From: Clostridia bacterium | GTDB taxonomy: Bacteria; Bacillota; Peptococcia; DRI-13; UBA5745 | Assembly: GCA_018434325.1 (NCBI GenBank) | Contig: JAHDPO010000044.1 | Span: 56,791 to 120,790, forward strand | Length of the DNA: 64,000 nucleotides | Direction: 5' to 3' | In this document: one piece after another, positions 62,250 to 64,000 of the stretch | Numbering within the stretch: the stretch's first letter is position 1 | Layout of the letters: every line of letters starts with the position of its first letter | Notes under the pieces: generated by a model | Seen by the model: only the letters and a program-made list of their open reading frames with translations | Database searches by the model: none | What the model was told of the DNA's origin: nothing | Program-made: the position numbers and the translations under genes

Positions 62250-63710
62250 CTAGAGCTTCCCTTGCTGCTTATACAACCGCAGCTTGTTGTATAAGGTGGA
62301 CAGGGAAATTTTTAATTCTTTGGCAGTCCGCTGCTTGCCCTTGGTATCATAGCCATGCATCTCCAAGGCGGCAAGGATCAATTTCTTCTCGTAGTCCTCC
62401 ATAGAACAGCCGCCGCTTTCCGGGATCATAGCTGCGAAGCTGCCTTTGCCTTCATCCTGCCGGCAGTATTCATCCACAGATTCCCGGCCGTCTTGAGAAA
62501 AAAGCACCAGCTTTCCTAAATAGTTTTCCAGCTCCCGTACATTGCCGGGCCAATCCAGCGTCATCAGATGCCTGACCAGCCTCTCCGTCAAGATGAAATT
62601 GCTGTTATATTCCTCATTAAACTTCTTAATGATAAACGCGGCAATGGGAGGAATATCTTCCCTCCGCTGACGCAATGGCGGCACATTGATATTCACCATA
62701 TTGAGACGGTAATATAAATCCTGGCGAAAGCACCCCTTGGCCACCTCTGCCTTCAGATCTTTATTGGTAGCGGCGATGATTCTCACGTCTACCTTCCGGG
62801 GCCGCAGACCGCCAAGCCTCTCCACTTCTTTGTCCTGCAATACTCTGAGCAGCTTAGCCTGCAGCAGAAGATTCATCTCCCCAATCTCATCCAAAAACAA
62901 GGTCCCGCTGTCAGCCAGTTCGAATTTACCCATTTTTGCCTTTACGGCGCCGGTAAATGCCCCGGCCTCATAACCAAAGAATTCGCTTTCCAGCAAATGA
63001 TCGGGGATAGCTGCACAATTGATTTTGACGAAGGGTTTTTTGGCCCGGTTGCCGGCCTGATGAATGCCGTGAGCAAAAAGCTCCTTACCGGTACCGCTTT
63101 CCCCGCTAAGCAGTACTGTAGCATTGGAATTGGCCACCTTGCGAGCCATAGCGACACATTGCTGCAAAGCTTGGCTTTCCCCGATCAGGTTCTCCAGCCC
63201 GTACTGAGAAGAAGCAAACTCCTGCACCTGCTCCTGCAATTTCTTTACTTGCTTATTGCGCTTTTCCAGCAGGCGGCTCATTCGTTCAATATCTGAAATA
63301 TCGGAAAATACAGAGACTGCACCCAGGGCTTTGCCGTTTACTAAAATTGGCGAACTATTGGCTGACACCACTTTTTTGCCATTTAATGTGGTATGGATTT
63401 TGCCAAAGACCGGCTGCCGATCCCGCAAAGCCTCCACTAAGGCTCCGTTAGGCGATACTTCATAGATATTCTTGCCTATGCGTTCTTCAGCCTTCTCCTC
63501 CAATATTGTCTCGAAGCTGCGATTAACATAAATCACCTTCCCGGAGCTGTCTACCACCTCTACCCCTTCTAAAGTCGCATCCAAAGCCGCCCGAAGCTCC
63601 TCCTGCCAAAGACGCAGGCTCTCATTTTCTTTTTTCAGCTTTTGAACCTCAGCTTGCAGCAGCTCCAATTCATAATGTATATCCATGTATGCATCTCTAC
63701 CCGTCGCCAT
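62250..63710 (-). CDS. Sigma-54-dependent activator with PAS sensor
   Basis: A 486-residue enhancer-binding protein. N-terminal coiled segment, PAS domain about 38-145 (LDATLEGVEVVDSSGKVIYVN), AAA+ about 175-400 with Walker A GESGTGKE, GAFTGA loop and Walker B GTLFLDEIGEM, and a C-terminal Fis-type helix-turn-helix (RTAKELKISLSTLYNKLR). AAGGTGA precedes the ATG. The gene stands directly upstream of, and in line with, the symporter operon, which has a sigma-54 promoter, so it is very likely its regulator. Confidence 0.93.
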   Translation of the reverse strand: MATGRDAYMDIHYELELLQAEVQKLKKENESLRLWQEELRAALDATLEGVEVVDSSGKVIYVNRSFETILEEKAEERIGKNIYEVSPNGALVEALRDRQPVFGKIHTTLNGKKVVSANSSPILVNGKALGAVSVFSDISDIERMSRLLEKRNKQVKKLQEQVQEFASSQYGLENLIGESQALQQCVAMARKVANSNATVLLSGESGTGKELFAHGIHQAGNRAKKPFVKINCAAIPDHLLESEFFGYEAGAFTGAVKAKMGKFELADSGTLFLDEIGEMNLLLQAKLLRVLQDKEVERLGGLRPRKVDVRIIAATNKDLKAEVAKGCFRQDLYYRLNMVNINVPPLRQRREDIPPIAAFIIKKFNEEYNSNFILTERLVRHLMTLDWPGNVRELENYLGKLVLFSQDGRESVDEYCRQDEGKGSFAAMIPESGGCSMEDYEKKLILAALEMHGYDTKGKQRTAKELKISLSTLYNKLRLYKQQGKL

Positions 63711-63807
63711 AATTTCTCACCTTCTTCTATTGGCATATTAATGGTTGCCGGGAACTTTTGTCAAGCTGGTTTTTCTATTTTATTCCAGACAGGCAGCAGT
63801 GCCTAAA

Positions 63808-63842
63808 TAGAAAAAACGTCCAACATAAGTTGAACGTTTTTC
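63808..63842 (-). terminator. Terminator of the rRNA operon
   Basis: Minus strand stem AAAACGTTCAAC / GTTGGACGTTTT with loop TTAT and a following U-run; 20 nt after the 5S 3' end. Confidence 0.85.
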
Positions 63843-63862
63843 TACCGGTTGGACCGGTCTTT

Positions 63863-63976
63863 CCTGGCAGCGACATACCTTTCCGGATCTTAAGACCAAG
63901 TATTATCTGCGCTGAAGGGCTTAACTGCTGTGTTCGAGATGGGAACAGGTGGGACCCCTTCGCCATAGCCGCCAGG
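63863..63976 (-). rRNA. rrf: 5S ribosomal RNA
   Basis: About 114 nt on the minus strand. Conserved blocks: GGTCCCACCTGTTCCCATC, CGAACACAGCAGTTAAGC and CTTGGTCTTAAGATCC; the ends CCTGGCGG and CTGCCAGG pair as the terminal helix. It is the last gene of an rRNA operon whose 23S gene must lie right of the window. Confidence 0.95.
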
Positions 63977-64000
63977 ACTCAGGATTCAATTGTCTTGATC

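Overview
The window comes from a spore-forming, Gram-positive (monoderm) anaerobe of the Clostridia type. The evidence is sporulation genes (spoIIE, spoIID, yabP, yabQ), a cell-wall-anchored adhesin with a sortase, a bacterial V-type ATPase, and gene orders shared with Bacillus and Clostridia. Base composition is moderately GC-rich and fairly even, except for AT-rich repeat islands.

Layout. 1-6.3 kb: V-type ATPase operon (K-E-C-F-A-B-D, K cut by the window edge) ending in a strong terminator, then a hairpin-rich repeat. 6.6-9.7 kb: NYN-LOTUS protein, radical SAM protein, MGMT-family protein, VanW protein. 9.8-11.7 kb: metal-handling pair (HMA/SafE/cupredoxin fusion and DUF2318). 11.9-15.5 kb: cysteine synthesis locus (cysK, Rrf2 regulator, XdhC, cysE) plus a DUF6132 micro-protein. 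15.7-24.1 kb, all minus: nucleotide hydrolase, dCMP deaminase, glyA, UPF0340, a 27-residue membrane ORF, rpiB, a PrmC-Sua5 fusion, prfA, YqhQ and rpmE. This is close to the glyA-ywlG-ywlF-ywlC-prmC-prfA-rpmE order of Bacillus subtilis. 24.4-30.4 kb: fatty-acid initiation operon acpP-accBCDA, a FabK-like flavoprotein and a MarR regulator, with a sigma-A promoter and a near-perfect 32-bp palindrome in front. 30.5-37.6 kb: a sigma-54 operon (two M20 amidohydrolases, D-2-hydroxyacid dehydrogenase, YjiH/YjiG membrane pair) divergent from its likely activator. 37.7-38.6 kb: ketopantoate-reductase-like gene.

38.6-46.4 kb is the most accessory-looking part: 1.3 kb of mobile-element-like repeats, then an Rrf2 regulator translationally coupled to a 1642-residue adhesin, and a class B sortase. 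46.4-59.4 kb returns to core genes: an M24 peptidase, spoIIE, two unrecognised genes, a cysteine-less thioredoxin-like lipoprotein, ppx/gppA, yabR, divIC, yabQ, yabP, spoIID, rqcP, HU and yabN/mazG, again close to Bacillus order. 59.5-63.7 kb: a second sigma-54 module (enolase-superfamily enzyme, frameshifted Na+/solute symporter, PAS-type activator). The window ends in a 5S rRNA on the minus strand, so an rRNA operon lies just beyond the right edge.

Three dispersed non-coding repeat families stand out: a 130-bp element (two copies, each with its own 7-bp target duplication), a ~134-bp palindromic element (three copies just beyond gene 3' ends), and a ~230-bp array of short direct and inverted units (two copies). 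Both sigma-54 operons have close matches to the -24/-12 consensus next to a dedicated activator gene, so much of the regulatory wiring can be read directly from the sequence.
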